Source: Nematopogon swammerdamellus
Lineage: Eukaryota; Arthropoda; Insecta; Lepidoptera; Adelidae
Length of the DNA stretch: 64,000 bases
Assembly: GCA_946902875.1 (NCBI GenBank)
Contig: OX336336.1
Location: forward strand, 28,971,558 to 29,035,557
Direction of reading: 5' to 3'
Shown: positions 1-11,304 of the stretch, one piece after another
How the letters are laid out: the number at the start of each line of letters is the position of its first letter
Numbering within the stretch: the stretch's first letter is position 1
The notes under the pieces: model-generated
The model's input: the letters and a program-made list of their open reading frames with translations, nothing else
The model's database searches: none
What the model was told of the DNA's origin: nothing
Translations under genes and position numbers: made by a program

Positions 1-36
1 TTAAGCGAAAATATTTTGACAGTAATAGTGTGAAGA

Positions 37-570
37 GTGACCGATGGAGCGCGCGGTCTCGTTGGCGCGTCGCTACTGATGTCTGTATGGATACGGAGGA
101 GGAGGCACATGGCTGTTGCGCGGCACAACTCCCTCCTCCTACCTCCGCGGGATCACCACAATAGCTCGAGGACTCCGATTGTGAGTTGTAGGTGGGAGGA
201 CGGACGGTTTGTGGCTGCCTTATAATGCCTATTGAGCTGTTTAATGCGATCCCGCCGTCCCCTTTCCACCTTCGCACCACGCGCACTGGGCAGGGATTGC
301 ATCCCTACACGCTGGACTTACCACGGATGCGTACCAATCGATTCTGCAGATCTTTCCTCTACAGAACCGGTAAACTCTGGAACGCTCTCCCTGCCCATAT
401 ATTTCCCCCCAAGTACAGTCTCGGGTCCTTCAAGAGGGGCGTGAATGGGCACCTGTCAGGCCGGCATGGCATTCGCAACCCCCGCATACGACCGAATGTC
501 CATGGGCGTCGTTAGACACCTTATGGGTGGCTCGGCGCCATATGTCGCGCTGTCAATAAAAAAAAAATAA
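37..570 (+). mobile_element. LINE-W1 3' end
   Basis: The frame ending at 515 encodes RMRTNRFCRSFLYRTGKLWN, then ALPAHIFPPKYSLGSFKRGV, the usual C-terminus of a non-LTR reverse transcriptase (R...F..R....WN.LP). It is followed by a short untranslated part with GGGCGTCGTTAGACACC and an A-rich tail from about 557. The catalytic domains are absent. The family recurs at 1107, 13605, 28341, 34226, 35425 and 36178, always 5'-truncated. Confidence 0.75.
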
Positions 571-650
571 TAAAAAAAAAATCATTCCTTTCAGTCTCAC
601 ATTAAAATGGAAGCTTTCCAAGACACGAAAAAATAAGTATGTACATCGTC

Positions 651-990
651 GTCGGTAGCTCAGTGATACGGTCCGTCGACAACGCAACGCTGACCGCGCT
701 AATTAGGAGGCTGACCGTGGTTCGGATTCCACGTAAAACTGTAGTTCCCTTCTCTTCTTACCTTACTAGGTGGTAAGGTTTATCCCGGCCGGTTTGGTAC
801 CACCGCACTGAGCGAAACGTCGGTCGCAACGGCTATGTAAATAGTTCGTGTTTTCCGTCCAGTTCAATGTAGCCGACACGAAATGAAGGGAAGCACTAAC
901 ATTGCACTTAGTTCACCCGGTGTTATGGGCTGACATCACGGATGTTGTAGGTGATGTAGCCAACCGAGACAGATTCCATTAAAAAAAATT
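651..990 (+). mobile_element. SINE-A copy
   Basis: The head has TAGCTCAGTG (box A-like) and GGTTCGGATTCC (box B-like). The 5S-like block is eroded here (AACGCAACGCTGACCGCG). The body carries CTTACTAGGTGGTAAGG and GGTACCACCGCACTGA, and the tail ends TGACATCACGGATGTTG...CATTAAAAAAAA. Nearly full length. Confidence 0.85.
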
Positions 991-1042
991 GTCTCAATCA
1001 AGTATTTTTATTTACATTTGTTCAAGCTCCCATACTATCACC

Positions 1043-1156
1043 ACAGATTACTTAATAGTTACTTCTATCACGTCGTCGGGGTCACCAGTTGCACAAATTA
1101 TTGCACGTTAGACACCTTATGGGTGGCACGACGCCACATGTCGCGCTCCCAATAAC
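1043..1156. mobile_element. MITE end fragment and LINE-W1 tail
   Basis: 1043-1067 reads CACAGATTACTTAATAGTTA, the reverse complement of the right end of the MITE inserted at 3394-3682. 1107-1156 matches the LINE-W1 3' untranslated region (GTTAGACACCTTATGGGTGG). Both are short fragments. Confidence 0.5.
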
Positions 1157-1298
1157 ATTGGCTTTAAAGCAAACAATTATTTGAACTTGGAATTTCTACG
1201 CAAAACTAAAATTAGCCTCGTTCAAAGTAGCCACTTTGAAAAAAACTGCAATTTCATAGGTAAGCATCTAATATTCTATATGTGTCTTCCCTAGAATT

Positions 1299-1485
1299 CC
1301 CCGTCTTACCTTACTAGGGGGCAGGGTTTATCCCGGCCGGGTTGCTACCACCGCACTGAATGAAACGTCGGTCGAAACGGCTATGTAAATAATTCGTGTT
1401 TTCCGTCCAGTTCAGTGTAGCCGACATGCAATGAAGGGAAGCACTGACGTGCCACCTAGTTTACCCGGTGTTATGGGCTGACATG
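1299..1485 (+). mobile_element. SINE-A fragment
   Basis: The 5' head is missing: the copy starts at CTTACCTTACTAGGGGG. The 3' end stops abruptly at GTTATGGGCTGACAT, after which a TATG-rich run follows. Confidence 0.8.
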
Positions 1486-1578
1486 TATATGTATGTATAT
1501 ATTCTATAATGAACACCAATTACATTATTATGTACACACATAAATCAGTGGTACTGTTGTTCAACACCATCAATTTTT

Positions 1579-1893
1579 GTACCGTGTGGGCCGGTACTTT
1601 ATCTCTACCCACTGCATCTCTCCCCGTGTATGTCGTAAAAGGCAACTAAGGGATATGACTCCCTTCTTATACTACTAGGTGGTAGGGTTCAACCCGCCCG
1701 GGTTGATACTACCGCACTGAATGAAAGGTCGATCGAAACGGCTATGTAAATAGTTTGTGTCCAGTTCAGTGTAGCCGGCACGACCGAAGGGAAGCACTGA
1801 CGGGGCACCAAGTTCACCCGGTGTTATGGGCTGACATCACGGATGTTGTAGGTGTTGTAGTGTAGCCAACCGTGTCAGTTTTCATAAAAAAAA
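1579..1893 (+). mobile_element. chimeric D-head / SINE-A-tail element
   Basis: The first 80 bp (GTACCGTGTGGGCCGGTAC...AAGGCAACTAAGGGATA) are the head of the D-element. After TATGACTCCCTTCTTATA the sequence becomes the SINE-A tail, ending CATAAAAAAAA. The same junction is seen at 63395-63408 and, partly, at 3205-3228. Confidence 0.8.
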
Positions 1894-2066
1894 TTACAAA
1901 AAAACCTCACACCTGTCTACCTATCATCATGACACAATACAGGCTCGCCCCTCGCCCCGCGCCCCCCGCCGATGCCCTCCACCTCCGCACAGATGCGCGG
2001 CAAGGTTGCGCGTTGCGCCTCCGCCGCCGCCGCCGCGCCGCATTCCAACTGTGACCATAACGTGAC

Positions 2067-2957
2067 CATTTAAAGAAAACCTGGACGTACAACTTCGGCA
2101 GGGCTTTTCTCTCTAACTGCCTTTCGAACAAAAGAACTAGGCCAAGTGCGGAATTCGTCTCGTATTGTATGATTGTGTACTGCATCATATGGGAAATTGC
2201 AGCGGTCTCAATATTATATTTTTATACTAGCTTTTTATACTAGCATTTAAAGAAAACCTGGACGTACAACTTCGGCAGGGCTTTTCTCTCTAACTGCCTT
2301 TCGAACAAAAGAACTAGGCCAAGTGCGGAATTCGTCTCGTATTGTATGATTGTGTACTGCATCATATGGGAAATTGCAGCGGTCTCAATATTATATTTTT
2401 ATACTAGCTTTTTATACTAGCATTTAAAGAAAACCTGGACGTACAACTTCGGCAGGGCTTTTCTCTCTAACTGCCTTTCGAACAAAAGAACTAGGCCAAG
2501 TGCGGAATTCGTCTCGTATTGTATGATTGTGTACTGCATCATATGGGAAATTGCAGCGGTCTCAATATTATATTTTTATACTAGCTTTTTATACTAGCAT
2601 TTAAAGAAAACCTGGACGTACAACTTCGGCAGGGCTTTTCTCTCTAACTGCCTTTCGAACGAAAGAACTAGGCCAAGTACGGAATTCGTCTCGTATTGTA
2701 TGATTGTGTACTGCATCATATGGGAAATTGCAGCGGTCTCAATATTATATTTTTTTACTAGCTTTTTATACTAGCATTTAAAGAAAACCTGGACGTACAA
2801 CTTCGGCAGGGCTTTTCTCTCTAACTGCCTTTCGAACGAAAGAACTAGGCCAAGTACGGAATTCGTCTCGTATCGTATTGTATGATCGTGTACTGCATCA
2901 TATGGGAAATTGCAGCGGTCTCAGTATTATATTTTTATAAGTACTAGCTTTTGGCCG
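2067..2957. repeat. tandem array, 177-bp unit, five copies
   Basis: Units start at 2067, 2244, 2421, 2598 and 2775 with CATTTAAAGAAAACCTGGAC. The first four are exactly 177 bp apart and almost identical; the last carries a small CGTAT insertion. Each unit ends in TTTTTATACTAG except the last, which runs into the start of an E-element. Confidence 0.97.
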
Positions 2958-2981
2958 CGGCTTCGCTCGCGCGAAATTCTT

Positions 2982-3228
2982 GTTTTTTTTTATGGAAACT
3001 GACACGGTTGGCTACATCACCTACAACATCCGTGATGTCAGCCCATAACACCGGGTTAACTAGGTGCCACGTCAGTGCTTCCCTTCGGTCGTGCCGGCTA
3101 CACTGAACTGGACGGAAAACACAAACTATTTACATGGCCGTTTCGACCGACCTGTCATTCAGTGCGGTGGCACCAACCCGGGCGGGTTGAACCCTACCAC
3201 CTAGTAATATAAGAAGGGAGTCATTCGT
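2982..3228 (-). mobile_element. chimeric SINE-A tail inserted in the E-element
   Basis: Read on the minus strand it runs from CTCCCTTCTTATATTACTAG to TTTCCATAAAAAAAA. The 5' break falls at the same D/SINE-A junction seen at 1579-1893, so this is probably a truncated member of the chimeric subfamily. Confidence 0.8.
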
Positions 3229-3393
3229 AGTTAATTAAAAAGAAGAAAGTAAGTAAGTAAGAAAGAAGGCCGAGCTGCATTCCTGCGTTACCTTTATTTC
3301 GGCGCGCGGAACAATTCGGTTTTGAATGTGAGCCACATCTTAGCGTAACCGGATATTAATTTTATTTAGTATATTATCCTGTGTTACTTATAG

Positions 3394-3682
3394 CAGGCCT
3401 CACGCACTCTATTTACTTGCGCGCGCTAACTACCTACCGCCCGACGGGCCGCCGGCGGTCTTTTTCAGTACAAATTCGTCAGCCGCGCGAAGTATACATA
3501 GACGCTCGCCCACGCAACTGCGCGCAGCTGCAAAGCAATAAACACTTTACACTCGATCGTTAAGGTACATTTTCGCACGCAGCGATTGGCGATGTGAAAC
3601 AGTAGGCTATTAAAACCCGAAGGTAGGAACATTTTCTATGGAGTGATTTATCTGTTACGAAGTAACTATTAAGTAATCTGTG
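3394..3682. mobile_element. MITE-like insertion with 7-bp target duplication
   Basis: CTTATAG stands on both sides (3387-3393 and 3683-3689). The insert begins CAGGCCTCACGC and ends GTAATCTGTG. The E-element copy at 36995-37243 lacks it and reads continuously across the site. CA...TG ends with a 7-8 bp duplication suggest a hAT-type element. Confidence 0.72.
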
Positions 3683-3765
3683 CTTATAGTTAAATGTGCT
3701 TGTATTAAGTTTTATCGAATTCGGATGATCGGTTTAAGAGTTATGGAGGAACATACACACAAATT

Positions 3766-4140
3766 GTCAGCCTCGCTAGCTCAGTAGTGGTGTGGTCGGT
3801 CGACTGTCGATCGTATTCATAAGCACTTCGGGCGCGGTCAGTGCTTGGATTGCTGACCGCTCGACCGTTGGAGGCTGACCGGGGTTCGGATTACACGTAA
3901 AACTGTAGGTCCCTTCCCTTCTTACCTTACTAGGTGGTAGGGTTCAACCCGCCCGGGTTGGTGCCACCGCACTGAATGAAAAGGCGGTAGAAACGGCTAT
4001 GTAAATAGTTCGCGCTTTCCGTCCAGTTTAGTGTAGCCGGCACGACCGAAGGGAAGCACTGACACGGCACCTAGTTCACCAAGGACAATGGACTGACATC
4101 ACGTATCTTGTAGGGGATGTAGCCAATCGTGTCGTTTTCC
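3766..4140 (+). mobile_element. SINE-A, full length
   Basis: Head GTCAGCCTCGCTAGCTCAGT, the 5S-like block GGGCGCGGTCAGTGCTTGG, then GAGGCTGACC and the T-arm-like GGTTCGGATTACACG, body and tail complete to GTGTCGTTTTCC. Confidence 0.85.
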
Positions 4141-4377
4141 TTCTTTTTTTCTTCCGAACTGGGTGGCTCTGCCCGAGGTCGAAGCCCCAGGTGCAGCCAA
4201 TTTCACCCCCGAGGAGGTGCCAGTCCGGCTTGGAGTTGGACTAATGTCGCCGGGGAAAGGCCCCGCGATTTGAAGATCCGTGCATTCTGGATCCTTCAAA
4301 AACAAATCATGACTCGGCGGAAGGGCCGTGTCGAGGTGAGAGGTGGCTATCGTGTCGCCCTTTAGCACGAAGTCTTG
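4141..4377 (-). mobile_element. diverged SINE-B-like and D-element fragments
   Basis: 4141-4230 resembles the SINE-B 3' end on the minus strand (GGGTGGCT, CCAATTTCACC, CCGAGGAGGT), strongly diverged. 4308-4377 matches the middle of the D-element (GAGGTGAGAGGTGGC, CGCCCTTTAGCACG). Confidence 0.5.
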
Positions 4378-5240
4378 TTTTTGTCAATAAGAACAATATG
4401 TGTGTGCGTAATGATCAGGTTAAGATTGGGGTGTAGCAATAAAACAGCCAAGTCTAAGATTATAATCAAAATTGTATTTTTATATAACGTTGAAACGAAT
4501 CGAGAGCGACACAGAAGATATACAAATACAGTTTGTTCGGGCCATCTTCTTCATTCTCCCGCATTGCACTTACACACTGTCTGATGTTTATTTTATTTTT
4601 GATCATTTTCGGTGATTCGTAGAGTTGATCTATTAAATTTCAGTGAATATTATAAAATTTTCCGATAATGAAAAAATTTATACGAGTATTAAAAAGGTAT
4701 AGGGGAATCTTTATCAGTTCCAAATTCCAAAATCAGACAGTTTGTAAGAAGCGGGCCCACTCATTTCTGATACATATTTGTAATTAAATTATTGTTTAAT
4801 AAAAAATTGCCAACTTTCAGGTAGGTATATTCTGCTCTTCACACATATTGAATCCGTCCGTGAAAACTACTTACATATAAATTATTTTCTCACCAAACAT
4901 TTTGAATAAAGATAATTATAGTGACAAGTATTGAGAAAAGAATGCGTCAGTAATTCGGCGATGTTGGAAGGATCTATGATCGGAGAATAAGGAATGAAAT
5001 TTACTGAGCGAATGTGAGCGGATGACGTACCTAGACCAGATCGGGCATGTGCTCAAAAAGGGTCAAGTTCTTATTGCCCGTAACCGATAAGCACGCATGA
5101 AGAACATTATGGGAGTGGAAGAGGCGGCAGAGGTGTGTCAGAATCGTCGTGCCTCTGCCTACCTCACTAGGAAACACGCGTGACGCTATGTATGTACGTA
5201 CGTTACAAACGTACACATACAAACATAAGGTGAATTGAGA
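4378..5240. other. AT-rich stretch with one possible LINE relic
   Basis: Nothing recognised except 5030-5190, where plus-strand frames give IGHVLKKGQV, a stop, and then MGVEEAAEVCQNRR, which looks like a broken C-terminus of a non-LTR retrotransposon. Low confidence. Confidence 0.35.
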
Positions 5241-5610
5241 GAGATGGTTAAGATCTTAATCATCTCTCTCACTTGTACTTTGGCGCCTTGCATGCCACGA
5301 AACTACGATAAAGCACGTAAGTGCTCTTTCGTGAACAGTTCGTGACCGTTTGATTGTTGAAGTTAAACAGTTAAGTTTTCTCGACTTACACACTCGACCG
5401 GAGCCATATCGATTTAAACATGCGATTGTAGTCAAACTTGTGAGTGTGCTATACCATACCATTCACCTCTCATTTGCACATACGGCCGTTACAACGATCC
5501 AGACAGAGTGCGTAAATGCGACTCGGGCGCGAATGTTACGGCGCGTTCACGTGTTTTATTCCGCTAGTGTTGTGGTTCGTTTTAAAACGAGAGAAAAGTT
5601 TGGGGGGAAG
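5240..5610. repeat. relative of the 165-bp hairpin repeat
   Basis: ATACCATTCACCTCTCA and GTTTTAAAACGAGA occur in the same order as in the array at 9705-10230. A second inverted block, CTCTCTCACTTG, lies at 5262. A single diverged unit. Confidence 0.5.
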
Positions 5611-6241
5611 AATTAGGTTCAAATATTATTGTGTTAGTTAAAATAAATCCGATGACTAATTCATTGACCTTATTATATTACATTAACCAAATAAATACTG
5701 CACCGATTTGCAGCGAATGGATGAAATTGGTTGTAAAAATGTAACCAATGTGAATTTGTAATTTAAAAAATTGCACTACGTTGCATAACTTAATTTCAAT
5801 TATGTATCAGAAACGCAGTAGAAAGATCTGGTAAATATAATTTTCAGTGAACTGTTTCCTGAATGTAAATTTAACATATAAACTACATATTAAGATATAC
5901 CTCTCGAGTTGTCATCAAGTATATCCAACCGCTCTGTAAATATTCATGCCATCATCGTCGAGGCGATTTCATTCTGAACGAAATAAACGGATTGTATCAA
6001 TTCACAATTAATATCAATAAAAAAGCACTTTGCGTTTTCGTTTTAAATATTATATATTACACATCCATTTAACAAACTCCTCCTTCCACGCTCATTTAAG
6101 ATTACAATGAATAGAAGAAAACGTTGTGTTAATCGGTAACAGTAAATAAATATTTTATATACAATCAGTATCACCTAGCTACCTGCGTCGGCGGAGGAAT
6201 AAAGAACATTGTTGAAATAAAAAATTAAATAAAAAATACGT
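5611..6241. other. no recognised feature
   Basis: AT-rich DNA without a convincing frame or repeat. Confidence 0.5.
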
Positions 6242-6737
6242 TATACTCTGTTCGACCAGTGTTGACAGTGGCTCATCACAGGTTACCGCGCCTCCCAGCC
6301 CCCGAGGGGGCGAATGCACGTTTACATAGCTCAGTCTTCACTTAATTTGGAAGTCACTCGACATCGACGCATGCGTTTGTTCTTGCCGTCGCGTCGCGCG
6401 CGCAACGCAATTCATACCGTTTAACATTTAACATATAATTGTCGTAATTTATATAAACATTGCTGCCAGTAGTATTTATAATAACCTATTGTATATTCCA
6501 TTCAAATTTGTATAAAATATTTCCTAGAATAATACGAGTCTCGGTAAGTTTTTTTTTAAATCTTATTTGAGGAATTTAATTTTTTACAAACTTGATTAAG
6601 TACCTAATTAATTTTTTAAAATTATTTTATTTAATTATTCACTAAAGTGTATTCTTTTTGGGCCGGTTCAGAGAATTTGCCTCTATGTAAACGCTCATTA
6701 TTATGAGTCACTGCCAACACTGGCCGAACAGAGCATA
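6242..6737. mobile_element. MITE with 34-bp terminal inverted repeats
   Basis: The left end ACTCTGTTCGACCAGTGTTG and the right end (reverse complement GCTCTGTTCGGCCAGTGTTG) match, continuing through AGTGNCTCAT. TA on both sides could be the target duplication. A right-half copy lies at 62570-62698. Confidence 0.75.
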
Positions 6738-8103
6738 TTATTACAGTGTAGGACGCAAGTTAAAAGTAACACCGAAGCACCTTACGGCGTCGTGGCCAAT
6801 AACGCAAAAATACGAAGATTGCAAACAATTATAAACTTTAACATGTTTAACGTAAAGTACTTTTTATATTGCTACGGATTAGAACTTTCGTGTCTTTAAA
6901 GTTGTCATTTGGCCATTTTTGGGTTTGACGGAAAGGGACGATGTAACCTTTGACTTGTGCCTTACTGTACTTGCTTACTTTTTTTATTTTATTAACAGCG
7001 AACTTGCGTTTACATTACGTGCCACCTCGACGCATTTCACGCTACGCTATGACAAATGATACATTTGTTTGATCTTAAAATGTTGGGCAGTAGTACCCAC
7101 ATCTGTTTTCAAATCAATGTTCCACTCGACTCGCAGTAAAGTAAACAAAGTTATAATGATGGATGGGTCTTAAGTTTATACAAAAGTGTTAATTTTCATA
7201 CAAGCTTATGTTACTGCATAACATGGAAAAGGTCTTGTAAACAGTAGACAATTGAAAAAAGTAGGTGTTCAATCAAATGTAGGATAATGCTTATTTAACT
7301 TTCAAATGATTATTGAGTGTGCCAGATTAAACGTCCTAGCAAACTTCAGAATAAAAAAATCACTTTTAAGTGATTCAATGAAAGTCCAAACCTTTAATAG
7401 TATTCACAAAGACCGAGTGAATGAGTACCACGCAAGCAAGTGCCGGCATGAAGGTTGACCCTTCTGTTTACCCTTAACCCATTTTCACATCTTAATTTTA
7501 AAATTAAAGTTAAATTCTGCAAACCTTATCGTTACTTCTCTCTTATGCGATGTGGTCTTTCGTTAGAATTTAAATGCGATTTTACATTAAAAAACAAAAT
7601 ATGAAATCAAAGCTTAACTCCGTCGGAGTGAAACGGAACCAAAGTCGAAACTGAAAGTTATTTTTATATTTCAAAATTACAAAGAGACTCTTACTGTAGG
7701 GTTTACTCAATATATGTACATCGTATTACAGATAATGTCAACTTGGTACATTTCAGGTTTAATTTCTATTTATGTCAATATTTATAAAAGGTTTCGGGGC
7801 CGGGCGACGTATTCAACAACTGTCTAGCTATGTATGTACACACATGTCTAACATGTACAGTGATACAATACACAATCTCATTTAATATAAACGCCAAATA
7901 TACACACACGAACTAATTTCACGATCCGGTAAGCACCTAAAAGCCTTTTTAAGGTGTAGTGAGTAACTAAATTCTAAATTGCTCTCATAGTGTAAGTGTT
8001 TAACGTATTCCTTTGAATTGAAGAAGGATCCTGAAGCAAGCGGCGATTCAATATTGGCTCAATTTAAACGAAGAACTAACAGGAACATTACGTACATACA
8101 TTA
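6738..8103. other. no recognised gene
   Basis: AT-rich. One unit resembling the minisatellite at 8482 (GGCCAATAACGCAAAA) occurs at about 6795. No frame longer than about 60 codons. Confidence 0.5.
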
Positions 8104-8388
8104 TACTAATAGCAAGAATAAAACCGGAACGGGAAGAGGTAACCTTGTAACGTAGTTTGCAAAATGTTTTGAACATGAGGCTTTTTCTTTTCATAGAAGT
8201 ACAAACGCGCAATTAGAAACATTACTGCAAGGCAAAAGGCAAAAGGCAAAGAGAGCTCGGACGTCCAAAAGCGTCCGTGACTAGATCTTTCCGAATTCCT
8301 AAGCTCCGCGCGCACCCCCTGCAACAACTCTCGCTGCCCTTGCCTCAGCCTCCCCGCTCCTGTTTTATTTTTGCGATTATGTAACATA
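8104..8388. mobile_element. MITE (family H), intact copy
   Basis: Both ends carry GCAAGAATAAAACCGGAACG and its inverted counterpart (GCAAAAATAAAACAGGAGCG). This is the uninterrupted version of the copy at 24785-25518, sharing GTAACGTAGTTTNCAAAATG and CGAATTCCTAAGC. Confidence 0.7.
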
Positions 8389-8481
8389 CGGCTACCTAAA
8401 TGTCGTCTAAGCCGTCAAGTAAGCGCGAAAATTTATCTAGAAAATGCACCTATTTCTAGAAGTATGTAATCCATAAAAAGT

Positions 8482-8672
8482 ATGCACTACGGCCAATAAC
8501 ACAAAAGTGTGTAAGTACTTCGGACAATAACACAAAAGTAAGAAGTACGGTCAATAACACAAAAGTAATTACTGCTGCCAAGAACGCAAAAGTACTATGG
8601 CCAATAACACAAAAGTAAGTACTACGGCCAATAACACAAACGTAAGAACTAAGACCAATAACATAAAAGCCA
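8482..8672. repeat. minisatellite, about 30-bp unit, seven copies
   Basis: Unit consensus AGTACTACGGCCAATAACAC followed by AAAAGTA, with point changes and slight length variation. Confidence 0.92.
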
Positions 8673-9704
8673 GAGGAGTCGGATGGTATTTTCACAAATT
8701 GTATGGATCCAGTTCGTACGAAGTAAATCGTAATTCAACTAATATAACTCATGCCGATACCTGGAACTAATCTCATGCGAGGGTTCAGGAAAAAAACATC
8801 AATTGCTCCTTAGCGTGAAGTTATTGACCCAATTTGACGAAGGAAGCATGCTCGCATAGTGAATGATAAAGCTATTGTAGTCCAAATCAATCAAGTTCAA
8901 ATAGCTGAGAGCACCACAAAAGTATAAAGAATTACCAAAACCCAAGTCAGAAGTCGCCATAGCTCCCCAAAGATTAGAAGACCCGGTTTGGATACTTAGA
9001 GATTTCTTGCCTACCTAACTTATTTGGCAGTAGTGATTATTAACATTACCAGAATCATTATTAAATTACCTTAGATGTAAGTAATATTCATATTGTTTAT
9101 TTAAGATACATAAAATGTTTTCCCAACTAGGTATGTATATATTATTTTAGTATGTAAGTAACTTAAACAATACGTGTGTTATGTTTTCGTCTATCTGGGC
9201 ACTGTCTGCGTCGCACGCTCCACGCATGCGCCATCCATCACAACATAAACTTTGCGCGAGCTAGGTTCGTCCAACACAACGAAGAAACATTATATAAACA
9301 CTTAGCCGGCCTTGACTACTAACAAATCTCACAGAAGTCAAGAATCTTGGCATTTCGTATAGGTATAAACTTTTGACACATTTCTTTGGCACGTTAAACA
9401 AACAAATTAAGACGAATGAAGAGTCAGTAAATGAATTCCCGTAAAACTCTCTAAATCGAAATACTCGTATTTGGCACTGCAGAAATGAAAAATAAAATTA
9501 ATACCGGAAGCAAGTACTTTAAATTACAGTAATTAAAGCTCCAATACGTGGAAGTTGAGCCCGTGACGTCCTCGCGCATCCACTAATTCAAATAATACAA
9601 CCTTTTAAATACAATGTGATGCACTTTTGACCAAATGATATACTGGTAAGCTGACTGATAGGCACCTCGTTTTGAACACGCAGCTAGAGCCATAATACAC
9701 GCAA
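8673..9704. other. no recognised feature
   Basis: Unique-looking AT-rich sequence; nothing supported. Confidence 0.5.
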
Positions 9705-10230
9705 TGTGAGTGATCCATACCATTCACCTCTCACTTGCACTTACAGGCCGTCCGACACAAACGCCACCCGTAATGTGCGTAACGAGAGTGAGAGGTGAAT
9801 GGTACGGAACGCTTAAAGTGTTTTGTGATTTCATTCGAACTTTTAAAACGAGACAACTGTAATCTGTACAGACTGAGTGAGCCACACCATTCACCTCTCA
9901 CTTGCTATTATAAGCCTTCCGACTCAGACGCCACCCGTAAAGTGCGTAACGTGAGTGAGAGGTGAATGGTACGGGATGCTTAAGTGTTTTATAATTTCAT
10001 TCGAGTTTTAAAAAGAGGCACCCGTAATCTGTACAGACTGAGCGAGCCATACCGTTCACCTCTCACTTGCAATTACAAGCCTTTCGACTCCACACTCCAC
10101 TCCGACTTCGACGCCACCCGTAAAGTGCGTAACGTGAGTGCTAAAGTGGATGGTACCGGACGCTTAAGGATTTTATAATTTCATTCGAAGTTTTAAAACG
10201 AGGCACCCGTAATCTGTACAGACTAGCACT
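9705..10230. repeat. tandem array, 165-185 bp units, each a hairpin
   Basis: Three units, with GACTGAG boundaries at 9871 and 10036 and an end at 10221. Each contains CCATTCACCTCTCACTTGC and, about 70 bp on, its inverse GTGAGAGGTGAATGGTAC (mutated in the third), so each unit can fold on itself. Confidence 0.9.
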
Positions 10231-10847
10231 CAGGTTGAAATTGGTCAACTTGTAGGAGTTGATCACCTGATGATTGAGACTGTTGATATAGTTGACATTT
10301 CAGATAAGTAAAATCACTGGTCAATGATGAAATAGTTCTAACATGTTAGGTTTAAATAGTTAAAACATATTGTCACTGGCGTAGTCTCACTCCGCGATCA
10401 CTCGGCAACGCTTATGCGAGTACTTATTTAGTTAGTGCTTAAGGTTACGTGTACGTTCGTATTTATATATTGTGTATAAAAACGTTGGTCTCGGGGTCGC
10501 GCGACTGCACCGCACGACCGCACACTTTCGCCTGGGACTTGAACACTTTTTGAAACACACCGGAAGTAAGACGACAGTCACTGCCCGACCCTTCCGCTAG
10601 AAAGTCGCCTCGGGCTGTTCGCCTGTCCGTCCGCCGCTCATCTCTTCTGACTCTTCTAAATTGTTGCTGTCTTCGTAATGTTGATGCTCATTCAAAATAC
10701 CACTTGGTATGGTCTTTCAAATTGCATCAGTCGACCTTGCAATTGTCGCCTGTAGATGACGAAACTTTTCTAGTCCAATAAAAAAGGATCGACTTCTTCA
10801 CTCGTGACCGCACATCACATCACCAATCTGCTTGGATTCACCCCTTC
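10231..10847. other. no recognised feature
   Basis: Possibly downstream flank or 3' untranslated region of the CNG gene; no motif that decides it. Confidence 0.4.
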
Positions 10848-11036
10848 AGCACACGCATCGAGACTTTTATTTCTTCAGCACACGCAGTGATGCGTTTCAC
10901 CTGTTCAGCATACGCATCGATGAGATTTAACCCCTTCATCAGACGCATCGAGAGTTTTACTTCTTCAGCACACGTAGCGATGAGTTTCACCTGTTCAGCA
11001 CGCGCATCGATGAGTTTCACCCGTTCAGCATTTGTC
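10848..11036. repeat. 30-bp minisatellite with 90-bp higher-order period
   Basis: Units begin TTCAGCACACGCATCGA. Units 1-3 and 4-6 form two blocks of three subtypes in the same order (TTTATTTC, TTTCACCTG and TTTAACCCC/TTTCACCCG endings). It begins about 270 bp past the CNG stop codon. The minus strand is open throughout, giving a 10-residue protein-level repeat (AEQVK...), which I treat as a by-product of the unit length. Confidence 0.9.
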
Positions 11037-11304
11037 TATTCCAACTGCGGCAGCTTCCAGAGCCGTTGAAGTCCAGGAGTCGGATGAAGGGAGAGCCTTC
11101 GACGGCGAGGACTGTGCGGTCGAGCGAGTTGAGACGAGACTTGCGGGAAGAATCGATGTAGGCGCCTCTAAGCACGATGGCGCGCAGCCGTCAGAAGACG
11201 GCGGAGAGCCTCTGGTGGTGGTAAAGTGGCTGCGACGGATGCTCGCGGCAGGGGGGCGGCGGGGGCGGCGTTGGCTCGCGCGGAGGCGGCGGGGGGGCGC
11301 GCCG

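Larger units (their letters stand above)
2943..3760 (+). mobile_element. E-element with two nested insertions
   Basis: It starts ACTAGCTTTTGGCCGCGGC and ends GAGTTATGGAGGAACATACA, matching the uninterrupted copy at 36995-37243. It is broken by a chimeric SINE at 2982-3228 and by a MITE at 3394-3682. The pieces between still align with the intact copy. Confidence 0.82.

Noticed and set aside
5031..5222. 63-codon minus-strand frame
   Set aside because: The plus strand there has the more LINE-like reading; neither is a gene.
8482..8672. CRISPR-like array
   Set aside because: No constant repeats separated by unique spacers; it is a simple minisatellite in a eukaryotic genome.
10838..11020. 60-codon minus-strand frame with 10-residue repeats
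   Set aside because: A 30-bp unit keeps the frame open automatically; no start context or homologue is evident.
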